Shown piece after piece: positions 62,289 to 64,000 of a DNA stretch of 64,000 bases. The notes under the pieces are model-generated. The model worked only from the letters and a program-made list of their open reading frames with translations. It did no database searches and had not been told where the DNA came from. Made by a program: the position numbers and the translations under genes. Source of the stretch: Botrytis cinerea B05.10 (Eukaryota; Ascomycota; Leotiomycetes; Helotiales; Sclerotiniaceae); the NCBI RefSeq assembly GCF_000143535.2, contig NC_037314.1, positions 2,356,001 to 2,420,000 on the forward strand, in the 5' to 3' direction. Each line of letters opens with the position of its first letter. Within the stretch, counting starts at the first letter, position 1.

Positions 62289-63882
62289 TCACGTCCGCAC
62301 CGTGGCGTTCCAAGCCGAGTACCGCACAATCTGTCGGAAGTGTCCGTACAGCCCAATGCAACTCCCGAGGATGAGGTACAGCGGGTAGAGAAGCGTGAAT
62401 TGGAGCATCATGCGTTTACTGCTGAACTCGGAAAGGAGGAAGTAGGTTATTAGGAGGCTGAAAATGAGGCAGAGGGTTCTGGTGGGGATGGGGGAGTCAG
62501 TGTGAGTGCGTGAGGGTGCGAATGTGATGGAGAGGAAAGATTCACATACCCAATAATGAACAACCATTCCGAAGCTGGAAACTCGAAGAATATCATATTT
62601 TTCAACTGCGTTCCCGTCTGTGGAAACCCGGTGATCAGAAAACTGATCATCAAACATGTGTATTGCGAAACGAGATAATAGCTCAGTTCTCGAATCAGCA
62701 GGAGGGAGAGGAGCCCAAAACGCGTGAGCAGATTGCGTTTCTTGTGGTGTGGAGATTTGCGGTATGTGAGCACGCAGTGACGGTAGCTGGCTTGCGTCCA
62801 GCCTTGGGCCCAGCGTAAGCGCTGTTTGAGAAAGGAGGGGAAGGTTGTGGGTGCCAGTTCGTAGGATATCACGTTCGGTTCGTGCACGCAGATGGCGCCT
62901 TGGGAGAGGGCGCGGAGAGCAGAGTCGATGTCTTCGGTTAGCATGCTAGCGTCCAATTTGAGATCGCGCAGGAGATTAGCGCGCCAGTAGCCGTTGGATC
63001 CTGGAGTGCTGTTAGAGATATTGTGGGTTTATATGTATAGGTTAGAATGAAGAAGAAAATGGGTTTACCGGTGAATAGACCATAGCCAAATAAGGCAGCT
63101 CGCCCGGGATGTGATGTAGCATAGATCTTGTCGAATTCTACTGCAATAATACCAGTTAAGAATGTCGCTTTGGAATTCTGAATGACACATCGTCCTTGCA
63201 CACAATCAACTTCATCGTCGGCTAGAAATCTCTCGATTGCCCATCGTGGGCCATAAGGATGAGTGTAGTGATCGCAGTCGAACAAGGCAATAATCTGTGC
63301 TCCAGTGTATAAGGTAAAGAAGTAATTGAGATTGTGTGCTTTGGAAGTAGAGTCTGGCACTTTGATTATTCTCAACCGGGGAATTTTCGCAGCGAGGTCA
63401 TTCATTTGGGACTCGAGTGGCTCGATGGGTTTGGGTGTATTGTATAATACGTTGATCCGGATCTTATCTTGGGGATAAATGATATGATCTAAAGCGTAAT
63501 GAATTCTATCCATGATAATATCTTGCTCGTTTGGAAGATATGCGACGATGACGAGATCCAATATTAGAAGTTGATCATCGGGAGTGGGAAATTTCCAGCC
63601 CTTTTGCTCCACGTCGTAAAGTGCTTTTCTTGCGATTCTATTGGGCTTCAAACTGCAGATAGCTTCCATAACATTCATGGCTGCTGTGTACGAATTCGTA
63701 GAAAGATAGATGAGCCAGAAAATTTCTATTAACTTTGGTGTGCAAAACATGTAAAGGCATGTCGAGAAGACAAAATAGGAGATAATCAGAATGAATGGGG
63801 TCCAATCCAGTAAGAAAGCTGAAGCTCTAGACACGTAGGTGCACAGAGCAACAGGTTTGGAAGGATCAGATAGCTTTGACAT
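62289..63882 (-). CDS. GT2 glycosyltransferase, cellulose/chitin-synthase-like
   Basis: Exons 63882-63069, 63000-62550 and 62478-62289 (phases 1 and 2) give 484 aa ending ...RYSAWNATVRT. Two N-terminal membrane segments (about 22-65) precede the GT-A domain: IVAYLPNEQDII, substrate Asp in ALFDCDHYTHP (DCDH 202-205), the SNGYWR acceptor region made by the first splice, TED (293-295) and QRLRWAQGW (331-335). This is the D, DxD, TED, QxxRW set of processive beta-glycosyltransferases. Several C-terminal membrane segments follow (about 355-460), which could form the polymer channel. The sugar and product cannot be assigned. An alternative 29-nt intron at the end (GTGAGT at 62292 to CAG) would extend the frame through the pentanucleotide repeats; I reject it as too short. 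Confidence 0.88.
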
Positions 63883-64000
63883 TCTACGAAGAAGGACAAG
63901 AAACGAAAGTGTAAAATTCTTGAAGAAATGCCTACGAAAGAGGGAGTTGTGAAGGAGTAGAATAATAGCAACAGACAGACAACAATCTCCACCTCTCCGT
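63883..64000. other. 5' flank of the GT2 gene
   Basis: 118 bp upstream of the start codon, CT-rich on the coding strand (sense), with nothing further resolvable. Confidence 0.4.

Noticed and set aside
62086..62361. Extra C-terminal exon of the GT2 gene through the (TACCA)n array
   Set aside because: It needs a 29-nt intron and would encode a repeated GMVWY peptide. The unspliced frame stops cleanly at 62289.

Overview
The window is nuclear DNA of a filamentous ascomycete. The evidence is short GT-AG introns (about 50-100 nt) with CTAAC/CTGAC branch sites, a HET-domain gene, an AT-rich island carrying the C-to-T/G-to-A signature of repeat-induced point mutation (RIP), and transposons of Ty1/copia, Ty3/gypsy (chromovirus) and Fot1/pogo type. 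The closest match from memory is a Leotiomycete, possibly a Botrytis-like Sclerotiniaceae (Boty-like gypsy, Flipper-like pogo). That placement is inference, not a search result.

Layout. 1-643: 3' end of a Vcx1-type Ca2+/H+ exchanger (+). 1571-4213: HET-domain gene (-). 4565-14990: AT-rich island built on an RIP-degraded copia element (5296-14221, 495-bp LTRs, TTTCC target duplication). It is interrupted by an intact, non-RIPed pogo-type DNA transposon (9786-11639, 47-bp TIRs, TA duplication). The copia leader also holds a decayed, unrecognised open frame (6309-6773). 15079-18963: a 17-exon minus-strand gene with an HELGH putative zinc-protease motif. 19302-20360: metallo-beta-lactamase-fold protein (-). 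21920-28529: nearly intact gypsy element with apparently identical 570-bp LTRs, one gag-pol frame broken by a single TGA, and an antisense ORF (27267-27863) encoding a Zn2Cys6-like cluster plus a coiled coil. 29586-33295: Kin4-type Ser/Thr kinase (-). 41167-42727: GPI inositol acyltransferase Gwt1 (-). 43712-44887: Clp1-like protein (+). 49038-50820: Cps1-like GT2 glycosyltransferase (-). 59589-60698: basic fungal protein of unknown function (+). 62289-63882: cellulose/chitin-synthase-like GT2 glycosyltransferase (-).

The host genes lie in GC-balanced DNA, but several intergenic spaces are very long (33.3-41.2, 44.9-49.0 and 50.8-59.6 kb). They are rich in varied microsatellites, and I find no convincing coding sequence in them. 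The host genes form no operon or metabolic cluster. A loose cell-surface theme exists (Gwt1 and two GT2 enzymes). The two LTR elements and the nested pogo element give a relative history: the copia arrived first and was RIPed, the pogo element landed in it later, and the gypsy insertion is recent. Exon boundaries below were derived by hand from splice sites and reading-frame continuity.
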